A DNA stretch of 57,498 bases from Krasilnikovozyma curviuscula (GCA_014825775.1 MVAQ01000134.1:1-57498); one strand, 5' to 3'. Positions 18,409-30,066 are shown, numbered from the stretch's first letter. Made by a program: numbers and translations. Notes: a model not told the origin generated them from the letters alone.

Positions 18409-19555
18409 ATGGTATGTTGGAGCCAGTAGAGATGTCTGAGTAGCTGGATGTAACTAATTTGTTCCCGTATCTATTACCCAGGCGAATGCTCTGAGACCAT
18501 ACCTCTCTGCTGTCAGGTCGACGCTGACTGCAGCCCTTACGCTGGAGAACTTTGGTTCGCAGGTGAGATTACACTCTCTACACTGAGTAACTGTGAAGAC
18601 TGCGACACTGACGGTGCCTCCACTGCTCGCTGCTCTCGCTGTGGTGATGAAATAGGTTGTAGAAAGGCACAATGTTCCCGAGATTGAGACCAAGTTCGTC
18701 ATCTTCTCTCTTTTCGCCTCGACTTTTGCTTCTTCTCGCTCTGCCTCTATCTTACTTTTCTTGGTACTGATCAACTTCCACTCCGTTATTACTCAGAACC
18801 TCACCTGAAGTCATTCTCACACCTCTGGTGATTACTCGTTCAGATGCAGAGCGAGTCCTTATCGAACCCTCAATCAACTCCCTTCGAATGTCCATCAAAA
18901 TTAAACAAGCAGATGATATCGAAAGGATCCTCTGCCATCAATTCACTAGATTCATGACCCAAAGAGCAGAGAACTTCATCATTTTAAGAAGGAAACCAGT
19001 CAAGGTATGTTTGTGCCTCCCACCGCCTCCTTTCTCGAGGTGGTATTTAGCGAGTGTTGCTGGAACGAATGGCAATATTAGGGTGAATGTGGGCTACTGG
19101 CAGCATGAATGAAGCACGACCTTCTATCAAGTTTAGGAACAGTCTGGAGAATGAGATCATCGACAGGAGTTCTCGCTAACGCTTTGTTACTCTTTTGTGC
19201 GCATCCTCTTAGGGTTACGATATCTCTTTCCTCATCACTAACAAACATTCTGAAACTATGCTGAAGCATAAATTAGTTGACTTCATTATCGAGTAAGTGC
19301 TGACGTTCCATCTCAACCTATGTTTCACCCACCTGTGGAGAAGAACTGCTTAGGTGTTGACCGCCTGTTCCAAACACTTCTAGGTTTATGGAAGAGGTGG
19401 ATAAAGAAATCTCAGAAATGAAGCTGTCATTGAACGCTAGAGCTCGTATCACAGCAGAGTCTTACTTACTTGTCGTAAGCCCGGACCCCCATCCATGGAT
19501 CGAGATCCAAATCCAAAAACTGACAAGGCGTCCTGTCATTTTGTAGTTCGGTTAA
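18409..19555 (+). CDS. ARC19: Arp2/3 complex subunit 4 (ARPC4/Arc19, p20)
   Basis: Core subunit of the Arp2/3 actin-branching complex at actin patches and endocytic sites. The first coding exon is only the ATG, followed at once by GTATGT; translation then continues [20 protein letters not shown]. Later family motifs are [79 protein letters not shown], and [16 protein letters not shown]. It ends LLVFG with the TAA at 19553-19555. The length (about 170 residues) matches the family. One intron (about 19005-19212) is about 200 nt, long for the neighbourhood. A donor reading GTTCGT after ET(K) is unusual but keeps frame. Confidence 0.93.
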
Positions 19556-19930
19556 TCACTAGAAGCGGCCATGATGCTTCATATTATGAAAGAGTGGAGG
19601 CATTGGAGTAGCTAGGCTGATATCGATATTGTAACTCTCTTGACGATTTCACGAGGCTGGCGCGAGTATCATGAACAAGCAAATATGTTGCAAATCCAAT
19701 GCAGCTACAGATGACATCCTGAAGAATTTACCTTCTGGTCATTGTGGGTTGGAGGCTTATAGAAATTTTGAATTTCAATGTGAGAACACCGACGAATTTC
19801 GACCCTACATTTGACTGACAGTCAAGGAGGTATCAAGCTATCACCCTCCTTCCACAGCAACAGATTGAGAAGAGAGAGGGACGCTGTTTCCGAACCACCT
19901 GGCTATTCCCCTTCATTTCAGCTGTACAGA

Positions 19931-22365
19931 ATGACGTCGATTTCTTCCCTTGCGACGATTCTACTCATCTCTACCTCGACATTTAGTAAATCAGTACTCG
20001 CAGATCAGCCTCCTCTTGCATCACACCGAAATGGAATCAAAGGTCTTGATCCATCCAGTACGTTGATATTCCTTGCCGATATAAATCACCAAGCACAAGT
20101 GTCGAACTCTTTCTGACGTGTCCATACATGTAATTGTACTTCAAGAGACCCACCTCTATATGAATGACAAGGGTACATTCACATGCTTAGACGGATCGAA
20201 AACGATCAAATGGAGTGCTGTGAATGATGATTATTGTGACTGTCCAGACGGAAGTGACGAGCCTGGTGAGTAGCAGCACACCTCCTGCAGCCGATGACCT
20301 AGCTTTCATTGCTGCGTACCTGACAGATCGTTTTCCAAATTTAGGGACTTCTGCTTGTCCTAACTCGACTTTCTACTGCATGAATCTGGGTCATTTACCA
20401 GGAGTCATTAGGTCGAACCAAGTTGGAGATGGTCTTTGCGGTAGGTTTCGACTTCTTTCTGTCTTATCACTTTCTCTACTTTTCTATTGAGGTAAGAGAG
20501 TAGGGGCCATTTCATCAAGTGTAACTAAGCTTCGCTTTGTTGATCCCTGTAGAATCTGCTTGCTGTGACGGCTCGGACGAGGCACCTGGAGTGTGTCCAA
20601 ACTTGTGTGGGGAGCAGGGCGCAGCTTTTAGGGCAGAAAGAGAAGCCTTAATCAAGAAAAGGAAGACGGGAGCGAAAATTCGGAATTCATACATCTCTTT
20701 TGCGAAAAAGGAGACAGAGAAGCTGAAGGTCGAGAGGGAGAAGTTGAGGAAGGAAGTACAGGATCTCGCTACAATTGTGAAAGTCAGAGAGGGAGAGGTC
20801 GAAAGGTTAGAGAAGGGTGGTGAAGAGAGGTTGGAAAGAAAAAAGAAGACCCGTAAGTTTGCTTGGTATTTGCTGCCAAAGCGCTTCCGATTGCCGTCCA
20901 CGTTTTAATTCCTGTCCCTCGTTTTTCTACTGTTTTTACGACATACAACCTCTTTAGCTTTGTATACTTCTCTCCTCAGTCATAGGCTTGCCCTCAGCCG
21001 ACTTCGAGCCCAACACGAGAAGATGGAGCAGAGGCTCAAAACACTTGAAGGCATCATGACCGAACTTGCAGCAGGTTACAATCCAAATTATCAAGATATG
21101 GCAGTCAAGGCTGCTGTTGTCGGCTTCAACGAGCTGATGGGTGTTAAAAAGGAGGGTAGTGAAGAAGCTAGCTCTGAAGTTACCGCTCCCACAGGTGATG
21201 AAGAAGAACCGATCACTGACGGAGAGTTGGATGAGTTGGAGAACCTTGATTTGGTCACTTTGTTGATGAAGGATGAGGACGATTCTGGTTCTGACAGTGA
21301 TGCTTCCATCCGTACATTCCTTTTTGCTGCTGTTCTTCTCCATGGGACAAGATCTGACGCTGGCTCTTCGTGGATTATTTTTTAACAGTCTTCAACTTAC
21401 CCTCATACATTCCAGATCAACTTCTGGAATCATTCGAGTTCATGCGGGGTGGTTTGGTCTATTGGTTGGTCAAGCTTGGTATCGTTGACAAGTACACTAA
21501 GTCTTCGTTCTCAGCTTCCTCGGCGTCTTCTGGTTCAGCTGGTATGGGACTTTTGTTCTTTTTCCTTCTCGGTCATCTTTCGTCAGATTGATTCCTAATG
21601 AGCTTGTTCCTTTTTCTTGGGATTCTCAAAAGCCCACGCTCGCGAAGAGTTCAACAAGCTGCAAGAGAGCCTGAACGACCTCAGATCAAAGTTGCAGCAG
21701 CATGAAAACGATCTCAATGATCTTGAAACCAGGTACGGGCCCGATGCGGAATGGAAAAAACTCAAGGACACTTGTATTGAAAAGGATATGGGAGAGTAAG
21801 TGTAGTGTAGTTCGCTAGAACCCTCACGGCCAGGACTTCACGTTTCTTTCGCTCAATTCAGGTACACCTACTCTGTTTGTTTCTTTGGCCAAGCTTGGCA
21901 AAAGAGTAACAAAGATGGATCCAAACACAATTTGGGACATTTCAGTTCGTGGAACTACGATCAATCTGCTTCGGAAGGCACCGAGGCGTATTATTCCAAG
22001 CAGTTGTACGACAATGGTGCAAAGTGCTGGAATGGACCCAACAGATCCGTCAGAGTAAGTCAATGTTTTTCTTCCTCTTTGTATTTGGATACCAAATGCT
22101 GATGGCGTCTGGTCATATAACCTTGAAGTTGCAATTGGAGTGCGCGCTGGACAATGCTCTTACTTACATCGTCGAGGAAGAGAAGTGTGAGTATCTGTTC
22201 AAGGGAACATCGCCAGCCCTATGTTGGCCGATGTCGTTGGATGATGAATCAGGGTAAGTCCTTCCATTCTATTTTGGTGATTTGGTCGCTCCGTTTCTGA
22301 TGTTTGGTTTCTGATAAACTCGCAGAGATGTGAAGGTAGAACCGGTCTCCAAAGATGAGCTCTAG
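19931..22365 (+). CDS. GTB1: glucosidase II beta subunit (PRKCSH/Gtb1)
   Basis: Non-catalytic subunit that retains glucosidase II in the ER and recognises N-glycan mannose during glycoprotein folding. The N-terminal MTSISSLATILLIST looks like a signal peptide. LDLa-like calcium-binding repeats follow (DYCDCPDGSDEPG, SACCDGSDE). A long Lys/Glu coiled coil (KKRKTGAKIRNSY... to EERLERKKK) leads into an acidic middle. The C-terminal MRH domain has YTYSVCFFGQAWQKS, LGHFSSWNYD, CWNGPNRSVR, LQLECALDNALTYI, and CEYLFKGTSPALC. The protein ends SKDEL, an ER-retrieval signal. At least nine exons. Confidence 0.93.
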
Positions 22366-23752
22366 AAGTGATATGGAGTAGTGCATGCTTTGTTCTGCAT
22401 ATCGTTGCATTTTATTTATTGATTAACTTGCTCCTGAGGTGTGTAAACCAAAAGGAGCGAAAGTCACCTCGAAAATCGCATGAGTTGCTCGTCGCTTTGC
22501 GGGGTGCGTTCCTGATCGACCTGAAGTCAACGAGAAACCTGGGTAGAATCCACCCATCGTTTGGATAATAATCCATAAAAGTTCGCTAAATAAGAAAGGG
22601 TCATCCAATAGGAAGAAGGGGTTTGAGCGTTCTCTCCGTCGACGATTTCTTCAATGATTTTTTTGATAATATTGGCTTCTGCAGCATCATCACACAAGCT
22701 TTGATATTTCCCAGATTGTATCTACCGCGAATAACAGACGAACTATGACAAGTGTGGACTGCTGTCTTTTGTTGCGACACCACACTGGACATTAACATCT
22801 GTCCTCTTGGCTTGTTGACCAGTCAGAGCATTGTCTGACACAGTGTGTTTCTAATGTTTTTGATTTTGATTTTTCGCTAGAAGTGTTACGGATACAGGAA
22901 GTGACTGGACGCCGAGAATTTATTTCATCTTGAATTTGTTTAATGGGCAAATGAAGGCGAATGGTAACATTGCGACTGTGAATCCAAAGTTAACGTTGTT
23001 TTTCTTCTTCTTCAACGGCTTTGAAGCTCTTCGCTCAAACTTTTCTATACTTCTTATTCTCACGGACCATAGTTTTGCTCGACACGAAGCTATGGCCTGT
23101 GTATCAGTCAGGGTCAGGACCTACTCATACAACCTCTCCTCCGATGACGGTTCTGACCGTACCTCGTAAGCTTACCTTGTCATCTACAATTTATTCGTTT
23201 TGATTCTCCCGGGTCTCTCAAGATACACCTTCGACCGACTGTTTAAGCGCAACGATCTCGACTCCATCACTAAGCCTTTCGTCGTATTCTCCATCCCTTC
23301 GCTCTAGCTCCGCCGGAGTAGCATCAAAAGCATTGTTATATGCTACGTTAATCGTTGCTACCTGTGTATGGGCAGAACTGTGTCGCCTGTATTTGCAGTC
23401 ACTCACTGGCGGCGGAGCAAAAACTTGTAAACAAACCTGCGCTTGTCTTTTGACCTTTTTTTATCTTTTTTCCTTTCCGTCTCCTTTTCTGTAGACACTT
23501 TCACTCTCTCTTTCTCTCTCTCTCAGCTTGGCCCTTGCGGAACCGAGGACTTGCAGGGTTGGCGACCAACTTGCAGATGAGTGGAGCAAGGAAATTGCAA
23601 GCATATCCGAATAACTCGACGCCGGCGATGGTGATATTGCGTGATTGCGAGCTCGCCGCTTATTGATTTCATTTTTATGAGATTGAAGCGCTCGCTGCCT
23701 CGCCCTCTCTCCTCCTCAGTGTCATCCACCAGGAAGAGTTAGGAAAAGAAGA
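22366..23752. other. long intergenic region with weak coding-like patches
   Basis: About 1.39 kb between GTB1 and the acetyltransferase gene. On the minus strand, about 22720-22527 holds an open frame containing SLCDDAAEANIIKKIIEEI and SSYWMTLSYLANFYGLLSK, preceded by a TAG that could be an acceptor. I do not recognise it. A second minus-strand frame at 23406-23218 has FDATPAELERRDGEYDE. The 3' 300 bases on the plus strand are rich in C/T tracts (about 23455-23525), as expected for a fungal promoter and 5' UTR of the downstream gene. Confidence 0.4.
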
Positions 23753-25851
23753 ATGTCTCCTTCGTCCCTACAGTCGACGTCGAGGGCGGCAGCAAAAGCT
23801 CTCGCTCGCCAGAAATCCAGCAGAACGCTCTCGTCGACGCACTCACCAGCAGCCCCAGTCATCCACCACTCCCATCTAACTCCCAGGCCCATCCCGGTCT
23901 TCCCTTGCATCGACAAAGTAGAGGCCCGCTCGAGAAGCCTGCTCCAAAAAAGGGAGGCTACCCAGGCGACGGCCATTCGCACTCCACAGCACCACTCACG
24001 GTTCGATTCAGCACCTCAGCGACAGCACCAGCAGAATCAGCAGGAGTCGCACCAGCCTGTCGCAAGTGCCAGTGGAAGCGGTAGCAGTGGCTCTGGACGA
24101 TCGAAAGGCAAACGCTTCCCTTGCGTCGAGTCGCACGAGAAGAGGCAGGAGAAGATTGTGGCAGAGAGGAAGAAGCTGCTACTACAGTCACCAGAGCCTC
24201 TACCAACGTCGTTTCCCGCAAGGGAAGATAAAGAAGATCCAGATGGTGAAGAGCCAAGCTATGTCGTGAGTTTTTCTTTCTCTTTGCGACAAGTGCAGCA
24301 TGTTTTCATTTTTTCCTCGCCGATTGCACCCCCCATCGTGTGCTGACTGATATTTTTTGCTTTGGCTTTCGTCTCTCTCACAACACAGAAACCTCAACCG
24401 TCATCTTACTCAATATACAAGCACTATGAACCATTCCCTCTGACTTATGCCGCTCCCCTACCTGGTTTCGAAATTGCTTACGAAGAATGGGGAACCCAGA
24501 ATGGTGAGTAACAAAATTTTGCTTCTTTGATCCACTCTAGACTTATTTCTCGATCCTGACGGTTTCGCCTTTACTCGATTTTGCTCATATTCAGCGGACA
24601 AATCCAACACAATCCTCCTTCACACCGGTCTGAGCGCATCATCTCACGCAGCGTCGACGCCAGCGAACCCGACTGAGGGCTGGTGGGAGAAGTTCATCGG
24701 ACCAGGCAAAGCGTTAGACACGGACAAGTGGCACATTGTGTGCACCAATGTCATTGGTGGTTGTTTCGGAAGTACTGGACCATCTAGTTTTATTCCCGTA
24801 GGACGAGGGCAGGAGGGGGAAGGTGAGAGATGGGGTACGAGATTCCCAGTGTTGAGCGTCTTTGACATGGTGAGGAAACTAATCACAGACCCACAACAAT
24901 TTTGAATATATACTGATGTCCTCTCTCTCTCTTTTTGCTCCATCTTTGTAGGTTCGAGCTCAATTCCACCTCATGGACCACCTCGGCGTCAACAAGCTGT
25001 ACGCGTCGGTCGGCGCAAGCATGGGTGGCATGCAGTCGCTCGCAGCAGGCTACCTCTTTCCTGAACGAGTGGGCAAGATTGTTAGCATCAGCGGTACGGC
25101 ACGCAGTGGCCTCAGCGGTGTTGCGCTGCGATACGCTCAGCGCTCCGTGCTGATGTCAGACCCCAACTGGAACCGTGGGTTCTACTACGACGGCTTGCCA
25201 CCTCATACAGGTATGAAGCTCGCCAGACAAATCGCAACAATCACGTACCGCTCCGGGCCCGAGTGGGAATCCCGCTTCGGACGCCAGATGAGGTCTCAGA
25301 CCGACTCGCCTGATTCGTCAAACCCGCTCAGGGTACCTGCTTTGTGTCCCGACTTTCTGATCGAGACCTACCTCGACCACCAAGGCGAATCGTGGTGCCT
25401 GAAGTACGACGCCAACTCATTCATCTACGTGTCCAAGGCGATGGATCTCTTCGACATGACGCAGGAGGCATTGGAGGACCTCTCCCAGCGTCAGGGCGAG
25501 ATCTACAACCCGTCCGTTGTTCAGAAGAGCGGCTTCACTCCAGACGACCTCCTCCCTCCACTACCAACCTCCGCTCCACTCCCGCCGATGAAGCTCAACA
25601 ACACATCTTTTGCACCGTACGTCAACTCGCTGGCGAAAGGCATGGAGAGGCTCAAAGAAATTCCGACACTCGTACTCGGTGTCCAAAGCGACATCTTGTT
25701 CCCAGTTCAGCAGCAGCAGGAGATTGTCGAGGCGCTCCGAAGAGGCGGCAACGAGAAGGTTGTCTACTTTGAGCTTGGCGGTGTTTGGGGTCACGACACG
25801 TTCCTTCTTGATTTGCCGAACGTTGGTGGAGCAGTTCGTGGTTTCCTCTGA
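23753..25851 (+). CDS. serine O-acetyltransferase of the CysA/Cys2 (MetX-fold) type, probably mitochondrial
   Basis: Alpha/beta-hydrolase acetyltransferase making O-acetylserine for cysteine synthesis. Four exons (23753-24265, 24389-24503, 24595-24869, 24952-25851) join to 600 codons. Residues 1-150 are basic and Ser/Arg-rich, resembling a mitochondrial presequence and linker. The catalytic domain has [56 protein letters not shown], the nucleophile Ser in [52 protein letters not shown], the Asp in QSDILFP and the His in WGHDTFL. These segments fit the fungal CysA/Cys2 serine enzymes better than yeast Met2, which has DWWGPLFG-like and different GSPYGS segments. Many databases would label it homoserine O-acetyltransferase, so substrate choice is inferred. 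Confidence 0.85.
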
Positions 25852-26269
25852 AGATTATAGAGATCTTGAAGACGGTAGACACATCTTGCTCGTATACTAT
25901 ATCTTGTACCTGCTAAAACTCACGCTTAATGAAAACAATGTAATGAAATTTGTATTCACGATATGACTCACTTGAACCATAAGAACACAACTGATCACAC
26001 GGAGATGGCACAGCTAGTTTTGCTCCCCTTGCACGATATTGAGCTGCGATGCTGATCGCAGTTGAATTTTTTTTTAGGGCTAAGGATTCCGATAAAAAAA
26101 GTGCTAGGGCTGCAACACCGAAAGGGAGAGCACTTCTTTGCTGATTGATCAACCAGATCGCATCATCCAGATTGCTGCTACAAGTGAGAAGGCCATGTAT
26201 AACAGATCAAATCTACGCAATGGCTTCTTCTGCAGATGCTAATTCCAAAATTTTCCGCACCCTGAGACC
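25852..26269. other. convergent intergenic region
   Basis: 418 AT-rich bases between two convergent stop codons. It should contain both 3' UTRs. No open frame with domain character. Confidence 0.5.
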
Positions 26270-28374
26270 CTAATTATTGAGAGTCAATACCCTAGGCTTA
26301 AATTCCTCATCCTGATCATCATTGCCAAAGTCAATAAGCGAGTTCTCCGTGGAACTCGAGGACGGATTCGCCGACGACGGTGGTCTCGCCCACCTAGCAT
26401 CGTTCTCCCACCCACGTTTGAGACCCGGTGATGATGTTCGATGCGAGAGGCTACTGGTACCGCCCTGCTGCGAGAACATGGCTAGTTTTTCATTGAAAGA
26501 AGGGTTGGGGGAGACCGGACGGAGCGAGCCTCCTAAGGCCGGCGACGCTGGGCGCGGTGTGAAGGAAGTAGCAGATTGCTTTGCCTCAAGAGCGCGGTTC
26601 GTTGACGATGAGGAGGCAGTTGGGCGTGGCAAGAGTGTAGGTGGGGGAGGAGATGGCGAGGGAGAGGATTTGGTGGTTACAGATGGTGAAGGTAGAGCAA
26701 TGGGGTCTTCAACGTTGTACCCTACCACTTCAATACCTTCTTTCCCTTCGGTGGACTCTACAGTTTCTACTTCTACTGTTCTAAGACCCTAAAAGCGAAA
26801 CAACCCTGTCAGATAGCTCCTTCCAGAGGAAGCAACAAAAGTAAGAGCCTGCTGCTAACCTCTTTTTTCATCTCATTCTTCACAAAGCCTTTTCCAGCGC
26901 CAACAATGATGGCTTTATGTCCAATGCCTCTGATGTCAACAAAAGAGAGAGTCACGTTGCGACCTTTAGCCATAAGACAAGTCGTTAGTGCAACGCAAAC
27001 CATAGATTTCAGCAGCGATATCACTCACCAGCGCTACCCACAAGCTTCGACGCATGACCCGCATCAGCACCATACTTATGAGTGATGGACGCTGTAGCAG
27101 CTTGCGATGATGTCTCCAACACATTGACGGTCGAAGCCTCCAACGAAGACAGCAGGACGTCGCCAGCCAGCAACACTCTCGACAGCAATTTCCTTTTTGG
27201 CGGCTGTCCGTTCAAGTCGCCTGGTCTAGCTGGAATCGGTGGTGGTATCCGTACACCGTTCGAGTCGTACTGCGGCGGCCCTTCTTGGATGTTTTGTTGG
27301 ATCTCCTGGGCGACGATTTTGCCCTTATCGACTGCAAAGCCGATCCCTTTTCCGATGACGTTCGAGATAGCACCTGTGGTTGCTTTCACTCCCTTTCGTC
27401 CGACTGTGGTGACGTTGCTGGTTTCGCAGAAGAAAGGAAAAGTTGAGTAAGGGCGCGCGCCGTGTGGAGCAAGTTGCGGCTTACTTGATCTTTCTCAAAG
27501 AGGCTTGAGTCCCTCCTGAGATCTGGACGGGTTCTGCTCGAGGTACCGTCCGCTCAATGTATAAATCTCTGGCTTTGGTAATTCCTGAGCTCAACTTTGA
27601 AGAAGCGGTCAACATGTTGCGACTGCGCGCGAAGCAAAAGAAGTCAATTTCCTGAGAGTATCTCATCAGACGGGAAATTGAACAGCGACTCTTACCTCAA
27701 TACTGAAGCACCTCTTAACATCCAGTCGTCCTTCTGCTCCTCTTCTGGTATGACTGTAACTCTGACGGAACCACCGGCATTAATGTCCACCAGCACAGGC
27801 TTCGACTCCTTGGCGTCATTGAGGCCAATCTCTTCGATACCGCTCTCAATTCCCATATCTGCAGCATCTACCTCTCCAATGACCTGGCCGGTATCATCAT
27901 CAATCATGAGGATTTTGTTCCTCAGTGATTTATCGCTCTCCGTCACTATTGAGCAGTAGTTTTGTAAGATCGAGTACAGACTCTCCTGGTCATTCTGTTC
28001 GTCGCTTGACGCTGAGAACGGGATCGATAGGGTGATGGAAGGAGACGACGGGCGGTGGGCAGGTGGGGGCAGCTTGAAGCGATTGAGGGAAGGGTCGTTA
28101 GTAATGGTCGACGACTTGAGAAGCCTGTAGTTCCAAGTCCGGATAGTTAGGATCAACTGGGGTTCACTGGACTGCCCAATACCATCAGATGAAGTGACTC
28201 TGTCGCAAATAAAAGAAGCAGCAGCAGCATTTCTCGTCAGCCCCAGTGTCTTTTCAAAGTGCGGTCGAGGCCCTTCGCAAACTGCAATCCTCACTCGAGC
28301 GTCCCATGAGCCATCGGCCTGTCATTGTCCCCCAAGGTGACGGTGCAATTGGGAATCTTGACGAGTAGAACCAT
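26270..28374 (-). CDS. spartin/senescence-domain protein
   Basis: Protein with a C-terminal senescence (spartin-type) domain, a family linked to lipid droplets, endosomes and mitochondria. It starts MVLLVKIPNCTVTLG...AHGTLE. A 95-nt intron (GTGAGG...GCGACAG) then joins to VTSSDGIGQ...PQLILTIRTWNYRL. The domain core is visible as IDFFCFARSRNML, DLYIERTVPRAEPVQIS, VKATTGAISNVIGKGIGFAVDKG, LLSRVLLAGDVLLSSLEAS, HKYGADAGHASKLVG, RNVTLSFVDIRGIGHKAI. The last 150 residues are Ser/Pro-rich and disordered, ending KPRVLTLNN. A supposed 23-nt intron near the start was discarded in favour of the 95-nt one. The domain assignment is firm; the cellular role is inferred from homologues. Confidence 0.85.
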
Positions 28375-28805
28375 TTCGAAAGGAAAACAACGTGGGAGAT
28401 GGTGTTGGGTGGGCAATTAGCTGACCCGACGGGGGGAAATTGTTAAATGGAGTCTGCGTCACTCTTCCAAACCCCTTTTGCTACTTTCAAGATCCTCTTC
28501 TACCCAAAAGTACATGAATATTTCTTTTGCTCCATCAGAACACAATGGCAAGTTTGTTACTCCTTCAAGTGCGATTCTAGCACGCACAGTGCCTTTGTAT
28601 GAGTAGAACCCCGGACACGGCGAGTCGCGATTGCCATGGTTGACAGATCCGTTCATGGAGCTTCATAGCATCCTCCTTTCCTCAGATTCACCAATCAGAT
28701 AAAGGGCGAGGACATGCATCCCGTCTGATCGCAAAACCCCACATCGTCAGTTGCCGGCCTCCAAAACATCTAAGCGAAGATCTAGCTTTAAAATCTAAAC
28801 AAACA
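28375..28805. other. intergenic between the spartin gene start and the DCN1-like relic
   Basis: About 430 bases upstream of the spartin gene. Open frames are short and none is assignable. This would be the spartin-gene promoter and possibly the decayed N-terminal UBA-like region of the DCN1 relic, which I cannot see. Confidence 0.35.
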
Positions 28806-29460
28806 GGTGAACTGTATCCCGAAGAGCGAGATGATGGTCCAACACTCAATTGCTGAAGGAATGGCTAGAGATCCACTCGAGTACCACTTATCCTTCAATC
28901 TAACCAAGGCTTCAGATATCACGTTGTTCACGTACTACATCTGAGATTCATGGTGTCGCTTTGGATGCGTGAGTACTGCTCAGCCTTCTTTCTTAACATC
29001 TACTAGACTGCCCATCAAACAATGATTCCCTTTCGCTTTTGATGGACAAAAGAGTCTAGAGATTGATACCGCTAGCACATTTTGGAACTTGTCCCTTTCT
29101 CCGAGATTCCCATTGACAAACAAGCTGGTCAGTATTTGATTCATCTGATATATCAAAAGACTTAGTTCTAACTATGGCTGGTTATGGTGGTCAGATTGAG
29201 TTCCTTGAGGAAATACACTCGGTGATCGGAATCTCCAGAGATGTCTGGACAATAGTGACTGAGTTCTTTGGAATGCCGATTGAACATATCTTGCCTTACT
29301 GATCAATCCTCAATGTTTCCGGAGGTCTTTGAGTTCTTCTCTGTTCATAGTGACCCATCTCTCGAGCCGTACAGCTACAAAGAGGTAAGTTGATCATCTT
29401 GGTGCGGCTCATCTCACAATGCTGACATCGCTTCTCATTTCCACCGATCTGCAGTGCTAG
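28806..29460 (+). pseudogene. decayed DCN1-like (DCUN1/PONY domain) neddylation cofactor
   Basis: Plus-strand remnants follow the order of a Dcn1 potentiating-neddylation domain but in shifting frames. Pieces seen are ELYPEERDDGPT, then SIAEGMARDPLEY...SDITLFTYYI, then SEIHGVALDA at a GTGAGT donor. After a 38-nt intron come FPFAFDGQKSLEIDTASTFW and NLSLSPRFPL, then IEFLEEIHSVIGISRDVW and TIVTEFF. The last piece is DQSSMFPEVFEFFSVH, at a GTAAGT donor. In Dcn1 the matching segments are the KSL..E.A..FW.LLL..RFPL, FL.E.....ISRDTWN and YDE..AWP..IDDFVE blocks. Breaks are frame changes near 28850, 28948 and 29300, and an in-frame TGA near 29026. Introns are retained, so it is not a processed copy. 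A functional Dcn1 could lie elsewhere. The alternative, a fast-evolving live gene, needs at least three coincident sequencing errors. Confidence 0.65.
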
Positions 29461-29921
29461 CCCTCTCTCTTTGATGCCTTTGTTCATTGGATGAAAGAAA
29501 ATAAAGCTCTCTCAGAGTGAACTCGGCGTAGGCCAAGCTCAATGTATCAGCGATCTTATCTCCTCACTTCATTCAACAGCAGAAGCTGTATTCGTACTAT
29601 CACGTCAATATACCCCCAAACGAGCCTTTATCTCTTTTCTTTTCTTTTACTTAGTAAATGAACCCAAGCACACGATAAAACCATGACTTGTCGCGTAGTT
29701 GCGCTGCCCCAACCAAACGTCCCTTTCTCCTCTTATGTAGCCCTCGCTCGAGCTCGGGACATGGTATCTGACAGCAAGAATGTTTCCTTAAGACTTTTGA
29801 CTCAAATCTGGGAGAAGGAAAAAGACCAGTAAAAGACCCAAAAATCGACAGTGGCGCTGCTCTCAGGAAAATTTCTGCTTTTTTCAATGAGCAGCCCTGG
29901 ATCCTTTTTTTTGCCGTTCTC

Positions 29922-29967
29922 ACACCCACCCCTCCCCCTCCCTCCCTTTCCTTTCTTCCTCCTCTCT
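29922..29967 (+). promoter_or_regulatory. pyrimidine-rich tract upstream of EF-3
   Basis: A nearly pure C/T stretch of about 45 bases lies just before the 5' UTR intron of EF-3. CT-rich blocks near transcription starts are common at highly expressed fungal genes. The role is inferred from position. Confidence 0.5.
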
Positions 29968-29988
29968 GTATTTTGAGAAGACAGAAAG

Positions 29989-30066
29989 GTGAGTATCACA
30001 ACTGCTGTTGGTAATTCTGAGGAGTTTACTGATTTTTTCGAGCCTCTGCTGCTCGTCGTACCTTAG
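29989..30066 (+). other. 5' UTR intron of EF-3 ending directly at the start codon
   Basis: A GTGAGT donor at 29989 and a CTTAG acceptor ending at 30066 define a 78-nt leader intron whose last base is immediately followed by the ATG at 30067. Read from splice consensus; not confirmed by transcript data. Confidence 0.6.

Noticed and set aside
23218..23406. Gamma-glutamylcyclotransferase-like fragment on the minus strand (FDATPAELERRDGEYDE)
   Set aside because: Only a short weak resemblance, no flanking exons, and it lies in the promoter region of the acetyltransferase gene.
28316..28338. A 23-nt intron at the start of the spartin-like gene
   Set aside because: The donor after GTLE with an acceptor 95 nt on keeps frame, has a pyrimidine tract and CTGAC branch site, and gives a sensible N-terminus.
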